This document shows positions 11,646 through 23,800 of a stretch of DNA of 64,000 nt, in pieces. Each line of letters begins with the position of its first letter. Position 1 is the first letter of the stretch. Source of the stretch: Apophysomyces variabilis (Eukaryota > Mucoromycota > Mucoromycetes > Mucorales > Mucoraceae); assembly GCA_002749535.1 (NCBI GenBank), contig MZZL01000409.1, positions 612,962 through 676,961 on the forward strand, in the 5' to 3' direction. The position numbers and the translations under genes were made by a program. The notes under the pieces are model-generated. The model made no database searches, was not told where the DNA came from, and was given only the letters and a program-made list of their open reading frames with translations.

Positions 11646-12877
11646 ATGTCCAAGAATCAGTACAATGTCTTGGTCGACATGGACGACTCAGCCTTTACGC
11701 AGGTATAAGCAGATATGCAGAACGGGAATCAATGGGTTAGAGTAAAAGCTGGGAAGGGAAAGAATGCTTGGCATAATTGAAAAGCTAACATGCGATGGGC
11801 TGGTTTAGGCTGCTACCATTGAAAGTGATGGTTTAGAATTCCAAGGTATGTTAATAAACTTTGATAATCCAACACCAAGATAAACCAAAGCTTGCTTGAT
11901 AAATAGATTTCACTAGTGGTAGTGGCAATAAGCCTTCTGGAGGTAAGCCTTCTGTGTTCCAATAACGCGTTCTTGTTATTTATGCAATCTATAACAATAG
12001 CTACACCGCCACCACCACCGTCGACAGGAAACAGCCAATTTTTTGAGCCACAGCAGCAGTCAAGAACTAATATAGGCAAACCTATTTGGTCTCTTGATTA
12101 CTACGCGCAATTTTTTGATGTCGACACTTCTCAGGTTCGTGTAGAATGTCAACAATCTCGGTCTGAAATATCCACGGATATATAGGTTATAGAACGATGC
12201 TTGAAAACCCTTTACCCCGTTGGGGATTTTGCATCTGATACGCTCAACAACCAACCCGATCTTTACGGTCCGTTCTGGATCTCGACAACTGTTGTTTTCT
12301 TGCTATTCGTTTGTTCCTCCCTCGCAGGGGCTTTGGCAGCAATTGTTGAAAAGGGAACCTACCTATATGATTTTCGATTGCTGAGCTACGCTGTTTGTGT
12401 CATATATACCTATTCGTTTCTATGTCCAGTTCTGGTTTGGGCATCCACGAAATATTTTGGATGTCAGCCAAGTCTTTTGGAAATCGTTAATTACTATGGC
12501 TACAGTTTGACAGTCTGGATTCCCGTCTCGGTAACAGCACGTAGACCGTCACCGTAATAATAATGTCATTGTTAGATTCTTTGCATCATGCCTTTTGATA
12601 TTGCTAGGTGGATATTCGTCGGTGTCGCATTTTTTCTTACAGGTATTGGAAAGAACAAAAAACTAAACTTATGGGGAATGGATTAACATTTCTTATATAT
12701 CTTAATCTAGCATATTTCCTTGTGAAAAATCTTTACATTGTGATTTCCAGAGCGGATGCGAAAACTTCCCGCCTCATCCTTCTGGCTATTCTAGCCGCAC
12801 ATACTATATTCGCCTTGATATTGAAAGTAGCTTTCTATAGCTATGACTTCAGGAAAGATGGCAAGACTGACAACTGA
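11646..12877 (+). CDS. YIPF1/YIPF2-type Golgi membrane protein (Yip1 domain)
   Basis: Seven exons. The cytosolic N-terminus contains a proline run (TPPPPPSTG) and the family signature WSLDYYAQFFDVDTSQV, followed by NNQPDLYGPFWI just before the first membrane segment, as in human YIPF1/YIPF2. Five hydrophobic segments follow, roughly FLLFVCSSLAGALAAIV, LLSYAVCVIYTYSFLCPVLV, YYGYSLTVWIPVS with ILCIMPF, WIFVGVAFFLT, and LILLAILAAHTIFALIL. Yip1-domain proteins bind Rab GTPases and act in ER-Golgi and trans-Golgi membrane traffic. Introns lie at 11703 and after the EFQD and SGSG exons; one is near 12135-12185 (restoring DTSQ-VIERC), one after the ..WIPVS segment, and one near 12651 (..FFLT-AYFLV). 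All keep frame. The gene converges on the sugar-kinase fusion with 139 bp between stops. Confidence 0.9.
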
Positions 12878-13016
12878 GAATGCACCTTGTCTTTGATCTT
12901 GTTGTTTTCCTCGTCTTGTAAGAAAATAAAGGGGTTTTAATTGCCAATGTTCCTTTTCTGTTCTGTCTCTATTGATTTGCCTATATAACTGTAGCCGTAT
13001 TTCTTGATGCAAGTTC

Positions 13017-15116
13017 TCAAGCTGAGTGAGCTGTCAACGGTTCTAACTTTACATAGACAAAGCCTTCTCGTTCAAGTGCTCGTCTGAGAGAACGGAGATC
13101 TTGTGCGCGAGTGTCTTTGTCCTCTCCATTCCACATGCCTACCACGGCCCCACCGCTCCCTGAGAACTTGGCAACACACCGATGTTGCCCTGCAATTTCA
13201 ATCATTCGCAAGTTAGTCGCCCCGATAACTTTATCGCCATATGTCTTTCGGCGAAGTTCGAAATTAGCTGTCATAAGCTGGGCGAATCTACGATGGTCAC
13301 CCTGTTCGAGGCTTTGACGTGCTTCTACAGTAAACGATGCAAATCTCTTCATAGCTTCCAACACCTGTTTTAAGGCGTTAATAACCCAATACCATTGCCA
13401 TTTCTCTCAGTTCTATATAATCATTACCTCCGGATCGTTGGCTAAGAAGCGTTGTTTAACTGTGCTGTGAACTTTTCCAGAGTCTTCGGGTTTAGCTACA
13501 TATGCTAACCATAATTCCGGTAATAGCTTTTCGTCCAAACGTTCGTACTTTCCATGACCATGGACCTCCATGTACTCTTTGTCAAAATCCATGTATACTA
13601 ATCCACCATAGGTCTTATATTCTCTTGTGAGGTTCAAACGATATGGAATACCTTTTTTTTACCTGTATTACACGATCTTGAAGCCCAGCAGTAATTCCAA
13701 GCTCGTCTGTTTCCACAGAAAGAATCAGACTGGCTTGACGTTCCATCGATATGCGCTCATTTGTCACATGGTAAAATTTCATTAAGGCTTTCCAAAACGA
13801 AGTAATGATGGCAGACGATCCAGCTAACCCAACTTGGCGTGCCACATTCGTCTCAAACATCACGCTAAATCCTTGACGCGTATCAATTGAAATGTTGTTG
13901 TTGCGACAATAAGTGTAAAACACTTTGCAACACGCCAGCAAAAGTCTTTCGCCGTTTTCGTAACCATCCGATTGGCATATCAAGGCGAGTGATTCAAGCT
14001 TACTAAACCGTTGTGGATCTGCTGCAGAATTTGGAAGAATATGGATGCTACTGTATTCTGGTTCGTTTCTTCGGTTAGGTATTAATGTTATCTCTGCCCA
14101 AAAGTTGGAAATCAGCAACGAGATTGTCTTTCCTGCGACATAACACTAGTAAGATGAAACAATCCATATCCCATCTGTTCAATGGTACCATAGAATCCAT
14201 CGCTCGGGTTTCCCATGAGTCCAACGCGTGCGTAGGCTTTAGTATGAATAGGTTGAGTCTGATGGTTTTCAATACCATCCTCATCAAGATATTTATCCAA
14301 ATACGACACCCAGCAGGTTTGATAGGCGGATAGAGTTAATGTTGGGCTCATGAATTCAAAAACTGTCTCGGCTTCCACACGAAACACACGCGGACTATTT
14401 CCCATATAGCTCTCCATTTCTTCGCTTAGTACTTGGTGCTGTTGGTCATGGTTTTGTGCTTCAACCTCTAAGCCCTGGATTGTCTCAAGCGAAAATCCAA
14501 ATGCAATTGGTCGACTTGCACTGTAGATGGAATAGTCGCCTTGTTGTGAGATCATTCTATCTACCGCATGAACACATTCCTCTGGCTCATATAAGAACTC
14601 GGGCATGGTTATAGAAATATCAGTGCTCAGCGACTTGACGCGATGTACGAATGCAATATCTGATAGTGCTCCAGAACTAATAAGGGTTGAATATAACCCA
14701 ATTAAGTAGGAACCTTATGATATTACCTAAACCCTACGTTAAGTATGTTTTCTACGCGGCATGCGTGCCCAGTTGCCCAGCGCTCATAATGCTTGTAGCT
14801 GTATTTGTTCGTTAAGTTCGGGATCAGAAAACATTAACTTTTGCGTACTTGTGTGCATTGCAAACGATGAAGACATCCTTGAAGATGGTCTTGGCATGAT
14901 CATACCACCAACTGAGAGCCGGTCGACCCGAGACAGATAACAGCGCTTTAGGGACGCCGCGCAGTCGCAACAGAGGAGGTTCATATTGTGCCTTACGCAA
15001 ATCACAGTAAGCCGGATGCATTCATCATTAACATCAGCTACCTTAATATCAATCTCCAGTTGACTTGGAGTGGTAGCAGTGGCGAGAATAATGAGAGTCT
15101 TTGAAAGTGTTGGCAT
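13017..15116 (-). CDS. Nucleotidyltransferase-like/glucuronokinase-like GHMP kinase fusion
   Basis: Seven exons (13017-13364, 13428-13613, 13663-14132, 14189-14676, 14727-14798, 14849-14991, 15042-15116) join in frame into 593 residues. Residues 1 to about 110 resemble a sugar nucleotidyltransferase: TLIILATATTPSQLEID, RGVPKALLSVSGRPALSWW, DVFIVCNAHNYKHYERWA and a closing GALSDIAFV. The glycine-rich GxGTR loop is not matched. From about residue 245 lies a GHMP kinase very like plant glucuronokinase: YARVGLMGNPSDGFYGKTIS, the ATP loop GLAGSSAIITS, ELGITAGLQDRVIQ, GGLVYMDFDKEYME, DSGKVHS, and the third motif AKFSGSGGAVVG. Plant glucuronokinase makes glucuronic acid 1-phosphate, the precursor of UDP-glucuronate. 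Mucoromycete walls are rich in glucuronans, so a salvage role is plausible but inferred. The substrate could be another sugar. Confidence 0.85.
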
Positions 15117-15690
15117 CAAGCGCTAAAGGCAGACAAAGAGCTCGCACAAATGTATCATTTGTATTACTACGCCCTTCCTCTTTAGGTTTGATTCGGAAAT
15201 GACAGCTCGGCAAATTTACTGTCGTTGATGGACAGTTATCGTTAAGACTACAGCGCGTTAATAGAATCGTGTCCAAATTAGGAAAGAAAATGTAATAGAG
15301 TGGTTAGGCAGACTGTTGATATGCAACAGACATTTTGGTTATTTTTCTTATAGCCCTTAACACTGACGTTCTAGTGGTGGGTGTGGGAATTTGCACATTG
15401 GTTTTGCCGACTTGCCTAAAATTGCAATTCACTAATGATCTATTACTGCGCTAGTACTTTGTCAATAGAGCTTCCGCTTATAGTGGAGCAAACAGACGAA
15501 AGGAAAGCAACAGTGAAGGGTAACAGTGACATAGAGTAAAGAACTGTTATACGTAGGTGTCAATAGCTTTTGTTAGTTTCCACAAGTTTATATTGTGGGG
15601 GTCTTTTTCTCTTTTAACCTAGCTTAATCACTGATGAGCGGTGTACAGATCCTAGGATTTCAAATTATAGATCCCTCTTCAGCCTGATTC
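15117..15690. other. Upstream region of the sugar-kinase fusion
   Basis: About 570 bp upstream of the minus-strand fusion gene, expected to hold its promoter. A frame at 15049-15276 minus overlaps the first exon, but no motif or in-frame joining was found. Confidence 0.4.
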
Positions 15691-16108
15691 AAGAGCGGTG
15701 GTTCTCGTGTCGACCGAACAACCAATCGCTTCGTACCTGGGTATGCATGTATGCAGTGTCACTCGTCCTCATGTTTACTGCAGCAAACGTTTGCCAGGTA
15801 TGTGAATCGCTTCAGATTCTCAAAGTAAGTTATAAATCAAAACAATTATCTCCATATTCTTGTCTTTCTTAGTTAACTCGACCGAGGCTCGCATCTGCTA
15901 TTGTCCATGACCACTTCGTTAGAAGCGAAGAAAAAGAAATGGGTGAGCATAGCCTTTAACACTGTCAATAACAATGGATACTTTTGTTCTAACCTTGTTC
16001 ATTTTTGCGTTGCCTGAAAAGCTTGAGCCAGCATCAATGATGGTTTACAAGTCGAACTTGATATTGATCCCACTCAGAAACGCCTTGTTTCTTTAACCAA
16101 CCTATAGA
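15690..16108 (+). other. Possible small spliced gene, unidentified
   Basis: Two stretches behave like consecutive exons. One, starting near 15874 after a CTTTCTTAG acceptor, encodes LTRPRLASAIVHDHFVRSEE and ends at a GTGAGC donor near 15943. The next, after a TTGAG acceptor near 16026, encodes ASINDGLQVELDIDPTQKRL and ends at a TAG near 16108. An upstream stretch (15710-15830) is open in two frames and I could not decide between them. No start codon is assured and no family is recognised. It may be a short real gene, a remnant, or chance. Confidence 0.28.
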
Positions 16109-16362
16109 CCACTGATTAGGTGACACAAAGATTACCCTCAGCCAACATAGGCTTTTCCCGTCCAACAGCGGAAACCATTGATAAGATGGTCTACATAACC
16201 ATGCGGAATAAAGAGCATTAAGCTAATCCGCTTTTGGTTATACAAAACTCACCGCTTGTGCCACACCAAATCCGGTAAAATGACGTATGTTCATAGGTGC
16301 CCGGCGCCGATTGTATTTGAACTTATTATATATTGCGACTGTTCTTCACCAACCTGCACTGG

Positions 16363-19300
16363 ATGCTTAAGCCTCCTTTCCGTGTTGCAGGCTTTCCAAT
16401 TTTCCAACGACTTTCGCTGAGTATGTAAGTAATGGACTTGAAAACGACTATCGTACCTATGTTCCTGTCTTCAGTCGTTGTAATCGCCTCTCTTTCGAGA
16501 GAAATCACGAACCGTCCAATTCTTCAGTTTATCGATTGATACGTCAATTGCAGACAGCCAGACTTGATCCGTCATCTTCAAGTGTACATAAACCATCTGT
16601 TATGCCAGCCATCGATAACCCGGATTGGGAAGCCTCCAGTAACGGGAAATACTGGACATACACTCGGAATTTGGAGAAATCAGATAATGATGATCGCGAG
16701 TATCGCCTAATTAAGCTTGTTAACAATAACTTGCAAGCTTTACTGGTCCATGACAAAGACACAGACAAATCGAGTGCGGCTCTTGACGTTCATGTTGGTC
16801 ATCTGAGTGATCCTGTAAGTACTGTAACAATATGTTTGAGGATCAAACATGCCGGAGAGACTGTTGCACGTGGCTCGTCAACAAAGAAAAAAGGAATAGG
16901 ATATAAGCAAAAGTTCTCATGGTTTATTTTTGATCTTTGTGTGTTCGTGATATCAGGATGATTTACAAGGACTAGCTCATTTTTGCGAGCACTTGCTCTT
17001 CATGGGCACTGAAAAGTATCCCAAGGAAAATGACTATAACCAGTATCTATCAGAACACTCAGGTTTTTCCAACGCTTTCACCGGTGTTGAGAACACCAAC
17101 TACTATTTTGAAGTTGGTCATGAATATCTTGAGGGTGCCCTAGACCGTTTTGCACAATTCTTCGTCAGTCCCCTCTTTTCAGATAGCTGCACAGAGCGTG
17201 AGCTAAAAGCTGTCGATTCCGGTTTGTTTTGTTGAGCACGAACCACCATGTTTACCTCGCTGACCTGCACCCTTTCACAGAACACAAAAAGAATAAGCAA
17301 CAGGATAGCTGGAGAATGTTTCAACTGGAGAAATATTTGAGCAACCCTAATCATCCTTATAACCATTTCGGCACTGGTAATCTCGAAACGTTATACGAGA
17401 ATCCTCGCAAAAATGGAAAAGACATCCGGGAAGAATTGCTAAAATTCCATGAATCTTACTATTCCGCCAACATAATGAAGCTCTGCGTTTTAGGTCGAGG
17501 TTCGTATTGCTTCTAATAATAGATTGGTGTTGACGTATTTTACTTAGAATCTCTTGACGAGCTAACCGAGTGGGTGGTTGAGAAGTTTAAGGATGTCCGT
17601 AATAAAAACATTGAGCCTCCAAGCTTTCCTGGACATCCACTTACCGAGAACGAGTTGATGGTATGCATTTGCTTTATCATGCTCCTACGTGTTTAATAAT
17701 GCAATACTTGTCGGACAGAAACAAATCATTATCAAACCAGTAAAGGACGTACGCTCGCTTGAAATGACATTCCCATTTCCAGATCAACGTCCTTTATTTT
17801 CTGTGCAGGTAGGAATTTTCATATTCGACAGATTTTGACGAAAACCTTCCTGTTATCAGCCTGGACGATACATATCTCATCTAATTGGTCATGAAGGACA
17901 AGGATCGGTTTTATCCCTATTGAAGAAACACGGTTGGGCAAACTATCTGCAGGTTGGAACCATCCATGGTGGAATTGGGTTTGAGTTTCTTCGTATCAGC
18001 GTTGACTTGACGGAGGAAGGACTTGGTAAGAGCCTAAAAGGGGACACCCGGTTGAAATGCGTGCTGATATAAGCGTTCGGATAGCTCACTACGAGGACGT
18101 AATCGTCAATATATTCAGTTATATTGAACTCCTTAAAAGGACAGGTGTACGAGAACCGACCTTTCGAGAAGTGCAATCGCTTGCTTCGCTTGCGTTTCGC
18201 TTTAAGGAAAAATACCCTCCCTCCCAGTATACATCTCGTTTAGCCGGCCTAATGCAGCATGGCTATCCGGAAGAACATGTTCTGAGTGGTCCAAGTTTGA
18301 TCAGAGAATATAACCCGGAACTAATCAATGCAAATCTCGATTGGCTTCGCCCGGACAATTTCCGTATCATGCTTGCTACTCAGCAATGTCCTGAAGGGGT
18401 TGAATTTACGAAACGCGAACCATGGTATGGAACTGAGTACGAAGTGACGGAATTCAGCGATAATTTGAAGAAGGTACTTAAGAAAATTTGCCATATACTT
18501 TGTCAGTTAACGATATGTTCTAGGCATTGGAAAATATAAGCCTGAACGATGCATTGTCACTTCCTGCTCCTAACGAGTTTATTCCGACCAATTTTGAGAC
18601 CAACAAAGTTGAAGTCCAGGAACCAGCCAAGAGACCAGAGCTTATAGAGAAGAATTCACTGTTGCGCTTATGGCATAAAAAGGATGATACTTTCTGGGTA
18701 CCTAGAGCTAATGTTTGGATACTTTTCCGAAGTCCGCTTGCGTATGCTACCCCGGCAAACTGTGTCAAGACGAGGTATAGACTTAGTATTAGGCAAAAAT
18801 GGTTTGTCTTACACCTTTATAGGCTTTATACAGACTTGCTGAAAGATTCACTGAATGAATACGCTTATGATGCTGAAGTAGCAGGTCTTTGTTATAACAT
18901 AGAAAACCAACTAGAGGGAATGCTGGTAGGTAGTGTCTCGATTGACAACAAACATTGACACAAATCGTGTATAGCTTGCGATCGGCGGATACAACGATAA
19001 GTTAGCCGTCTTGTTGGAGAAAGTCGTTCAGAAAATGAGGGATTTTCAGGTGGATCCGGAGCGATTTAAGCTTCTCAAGGATCAGGTACGTTCCAACATT
19101 GCACCGCTTTGCCCTAATAATTTTCGCTGTTCCTGACAGCTACGCCGATCATACAAAAATTTTTCATTAGAGCCTCCTTATCAACACGCTCTTTATTATT
19201 TATCATATTTTACTCAAGACAAGATGTGGACGAATGCAGAAAAGTTAGTGGAGCTGGATAATATCACGGCCGAGGATATCCAAACGTTCTATCCAACCAT

Positions 19301-20627
19301 TTTGTCCCACTTACATTTGGAAGCTCTCGTGCATGGAAACGTGTTTAAGGAAGATGCTCGAAGCATGCTTAGTATCGTATTAGATACGCTGAAACCTAAA
19401 GAATTGCTAGCAAGCCAGATTGTGGGTCATAGAAGCTTGATCCTTCCGGAGGGTAAGTAAACCAAAAAAACGCATGACACACGAACTTAATCTATGCAAA
19501 GGCACTCGATGGGTATATCAACGTGAAGTAGAGGATCCAAACAACGTTAATTCCGGAATTGAGTATCTTGTTCAAGTCGGTAATGTTACGCAAACGGATT
19601 TACGGGCCAGGTTGAGCCTGCTGGCGCAAATCGCTCAAGAACCTTGTTTCGACCAACTACGCACCAAGGAGCAGTTAGGTAAGTCTCAGCTAGTTGCATG
19701 TATTCAAAACTAAGAGATTCTAGGATACCTGGTATTTAGTGGCGTTCGCAAACAGACCGGATCCATGGGCATGCGGTTTATCGTACAGAGTGAACGCGAT
19801 ACTGTTTATTTGGAGAATCGTATCGAAGATTTCTTGCACAAGCTTCGATCCATCATTGAAAATATGTCACCTGATGAATACAAGGCGCAGGTGCAATCGC
19901 TCATTTCCAAAAAGCTCGAAAAAGACAAAAATCTTGGTCAAGAAGGCCATAAGTATTGGACACATATTCATTCTGGATATTACGAGTTTAATCAAGGTAA
20001 CCTTAACCGAACTTTCATTCTCTCCTGATACTGATATTTACTATAGTTGATAAAGATGTCCAAGAACTCAGAATGATTACCAAGGAATCTTTGCTCGAGT
20101 TTATGAGTACTTACGTTGATCCGACCTCGTCATCAGTGCGAAAGATATCGGTTCACCTACAGTCGCAAAAAACACCCGCTGCCACAAAGCCTCAGGTTAA
20201 CATTGAATCGCTACACACCTGTTTAGTGTCTCAGGGCGTAACTCGTCTGAGCATTGATGATCTGCGTGCAGCGGTAGAGAGAGGCGATGCTGGAGAATCA
20301 TCTATACAGGCTATCCTTCGGGAAATGCTGATTGATGAGACCAAGGCAAACGAGGACGAAATAGAGGGATTAATGTCCAAACTTGTAACAGCGATGGGAA
20401 TGGCTCAAGCTCAGTCTAACGGATCAGTAAGCGGTACATTTGTCACGGTCGACAGCAAGAACACCGCTCGGCGGTTATCAAACCCAAGCGTCGATTTTAC
20501 TATGCCAGATAATGGTCAAAGAGAACAACCAAAACTCCCTCCTGGGAATGTGATTATTACGGATGCAGTGGACTTCAAGAGTAGAATGAAATTAAGCCCT
20601 GCGGCTGTGCCGCTTATCGAGTTTTAA
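16363..20627 (+). CDS. IDE: Insulin-degrading enzyme-type M16 zinc metallopeptidase
   Basis: About 15 exons encode roughly 1,100 residues. The zinc site is the inverted HxxEH motif in [20 protein letters not shown] (residues about 142-146, near 16980), with the distal Glu region in [20 protein letters not shown]. The order is typical of [41 protein letters not shown], then in the C-terminal half [18 protein letters not shown] with the GMRFIVQSE strand. IDE degrades small amyloid-prone peptides; fungal relatives include Ste23/Axl1, which mature a-factor. Two starts are possible. ATG 16363 (exon 16363-16424 joined to 16475 by GTAAGT..TTCAG) gives an Arg-rich, acid-poor leader ([20 protein letters not shown]) like a mitochondrial presequence. 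ATG 16602 gives a protein about 63 residues shorter. A roughly 120-residue low-complexity tail follows the last M16 domain. Confidence 0.93.
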
Positions 20628-21272
20628 TGACTAGAAGAATCTTTTTTATAATTTGCTTGTGTCATTACATTTCATTGCTGGTCATATAGATACACATGTG
20701 GACCCATTATTCAACGTGTGCAGGCATTGCAATTTTCCCCAGGTAAACATGAAGCTGTAGCACGAAGTGCTGCGGTGAATAGTGAAAATACAAAGTTATT
20801 CCGAGAATAACATCTCATGATACGTCAAACTTGTGTATGAGCAGTTTGGGATGAGTATTGCCGTGTTCGGTGCCACTATCTCAGATCGAGTATTCTCGAT
20901 TAGCTTCGCGAAAGGAACACTTGCTAGATGAGAGCATGGTCTGACTTGCACGAAGACTGTAAACTTTATATATAGTAACCCCTCGCTAGTTTCACTCTTG
21001 GCTTCAAGTCCTCAACAACATCCAAAGCTCTCTGATACAAGTTTGTTTTGCATTGTTAGATATTTCCGTTAAATTTCAACCTTCTTTCGCTCCAATGTTC
21101 TCCAGGCAACAAAAACCTTCTAGATTAAAACAGAGCCACACAATCTACCACATGCTGAGAGACGCCGTTTAGTTGTAGTTTTATCATCCAAATGAGTCAA
21201 CAGTTGCCTTTTAAGTTACAAACCCTTTAAAATGTATTTCAGTTCTTTCTACAGTTTGGTCTTTGGCAGCTG
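20628..21272. other. Intergenic between convergent genes
   Basis: About 645 bp between the stop codons of the convergent IDE and malic enzyme genes. It should hold both 3' ends. No open frame of note and no repeat was seen. Confidence 0.5.
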
Positions 21273-23487
21273 TTAATAAGGATGGTGCACTAGCGGCACG
21301 TATTCCGGATAGTACATAGAATTCTTAACAATATCTTTAAGAGTCTCGCCTTGCGGAAGCTTAGCAGTGGCCACTCCCTCTTCATATGCAACTTCGCATA
21401 CGCGCGTTCCAACCTTGAAGGCAACTTCTCGTAAGTGTTCCACCCCAGGGAATAGTATGCCTTCCTTCAACTGGGACGGAGTAGCCATATCGGCAATGGT
21501 TCGGGCAGTTTCCAAGAACATGGTCGAGGTGACACGGCTTGCTCGCGAGACTGTAATGCCTAGACCAAGGCCCTGTAAAGCAATTTTAGTTAGCTTTTCT
21601 ACAATAATGTTTCTTCCAGTTTCCACACGGATGCTGGAACACTCCTTAAGACATACTGGAAAGCTGTACGAGTTGTTGCACTGGTTAGTCCGTCCAACCT
21701 TGCTATTCGGGAGATTGACGTCCTTGAATGGACTTCCGGACGCGAAAATAGCGCGTCCTTCCGTCCATCGAAATGCTTCTTCCGCTGTGCACTCAGCATG
21801 ACTATCTGGGTTGCTAAGGGGAAATATTACAGGTTTCTCTTGGAAGTGAGCCATGGTTCGAACGGCCTTCTCAGAAAACACGCCGTGAACACCCGTTAGT
21901 CCAAGAAGAACTGTGGGCTTGACTCGTTCTATAACCTCTTCAAGCTTGAGACCATCTGGCATATCATGTTTGACATAGGATGACTGTTGCTTGTCTAAAC
22001 TGTTGGCACGAATAGCTTTTTTGCCGCTTGAAGCCATGCTAGGGTTGCCTAATAAGCCGTCTTGGTCAAGCATCCATATCTTCTTGTAGGCACCCTCGCG
22101 AGATTTAACCCGTCCTTGGGCAACCATGCAGTCAATGATCCCCTCACAAACACCAACGCCAGCTGATCCAGCACCTACACATACAATCCGCTCCTCCGCA
22201 AGATCCTCCTGTGCTTGCCCACGAGCTTTAAGGGATGCAAGGATGCCAGCTAAAGTAATAGCTGATGTGGATTGAATGTCATCATTAAAGCAGGTAATGC
22301 GATCGCGATCTATCATGTTAAGCAAATAAGAGCAGGTAAGAAGATTGGACGACATAGATTTCTTCCTTTACATTTCTCGAGCAAATTATACGCATGAGGA
22401 GCTTTGAAATCTTCAAACTGGATCAATACGTCTTTTATGATGCATTGCCATTAGCGCTTCGTGGTTTTACGTGCAGGAGGCAATGATGCTTACTTGGCCA
22501 ACGGCTTACAGTTGCCGTTATCCATTCGTCCACAAGGGAGTAGTATTCTTCACCCTCTAACCGTGGATGATTCATGCCCAGGTACAGCGGGTCGTTCAAC
22601 AGGTCTTGATTGTTAGTTCCTACGTCCAATACGACGGGTAATACTGCTCTTGGGCGAATCCCTCCAGCGGCTACGTACTTTAGCAAATCGAAGATTTTAG
22701 CCTCCATCTCAGAGTACAAGGGCTGACCTGCTTACCAAGCTGAGTTTGCCGATTGGTATCTGCATGCCGTTCGCACCTAAATCGCCAAGACCTAGGACTC
22801 TAGATCCATCCGTGACGACAATGATATCCACCTCATCGTGAGGCCAGTTGTACACCATAGCAGACATATTGCTTCTGTCTTGAGCAGAGAAATACATACC
22901 GCGTGATCGTCGATAAATGGAATGAGATTTCTGGCTTGCTAGACCGACTAGTGCAAGGAACCGGCTTGGTTAACACAAGTATTTCTCATTTCCCGCATGT
23001 CTTCACTTTTTTCTTTACCTGTGGGCGTGTAGATAATCCCAGCCAGCTCTTGCATATTTTCCATGATCAATTTGTAAAACAAGGTTTCGTTTCGATCTTG
23101 AAGAGCGGTCAAAAAGATAAACTTCGCTAAGGGCGAATCGCAATAGCTCAAGTTTCGTTTGATGCGTAAAAGTTGTTTGTCCATTTCCTGGCACCGAGGT
23201 GGTACTAGTCCACGGATGGCTAGTCGCTCTCGCTCATCGATGCTAAATGCCGTTCCTCAAAATTGGGAGAACATGTCAAGCCCCCTGTAAATAAACAGGG
23301 TGTGTAATTTACCTTTCGATAATAAGGGATCATGAAGGACATTAACACCCTTTGATTGAGTGACATGAACAGTTTTATCTTTACGAAGGTCGGAAGTGCT
23401 GGCATAGCGACGTTGAGCAAGTAGGATGGCAGGCCGCGTGGTCTGCGCCACTAGGGAGGGTAATCTTGTACGGACAGTTGTCAGCAT
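21273..23487 (-). CDS. Malic enzyme, probably mitochondrial
   Basis: Multi-exon gene. The N-terminus ([20 protein letters not shown], then AQRRYAST) is a classic mitochondrial presequence with a likely cleavage site after RRY. The malic enzyme domain follows: [105 protein letters not shown] and [20 protein letters not shown]. The dinucleotide loop is [16 protein letters not shown], and [19 protein letters not shown] and [15 protein letters not shown] follow. It oxidatively decarboxylates malate to pyruvate, giving NAD(P)H; in oleaginous Mucoromycota such enzymes are linked to lipid synthesis. Cofactor preference cannot be fixed from the sequence alone. An 84-nt intron (21573-21656) lacks stops and is a multiple of three. 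A longer frame starts at 23550, but 23487 gives the best presequence. Confidence 0.93.
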
Positions 23488-23800
23488 AGGGAGGAAAAAG
23501 TCATCCGAGTGATACACGGCCAACAAAGCGGGCACCTTATGAGGTATCACGTTGCATATACGATATACGGTTTTTCCCGTTGTAGCACAATAAAAGAATC
23601 AGAATGCGGACGAGATGAAAGCCTTACAAGTGGTCCCGAACATCCGCACATCTTAGAATAACTGAATCTTTCTGACAATTCACCTTAGCTGTCTTTCATT
23701 TGGATAATAAGACTCAAGCTGTACATCATTTTTATTGACTGAAACATACTTCGCATCTACCATTGGCTTGAGGCAATAAGAAGTTCTTCCTCTTCAATGC
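23488..23800. other. Short intergenic, malic enzyme promoter
   Basis: About 310 bp between two minus-strand genes. It must hold the malic enzyme promoter and the 3' end of the AT-hook gene. No distinct motif was recognised. Confidence 0.45.
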
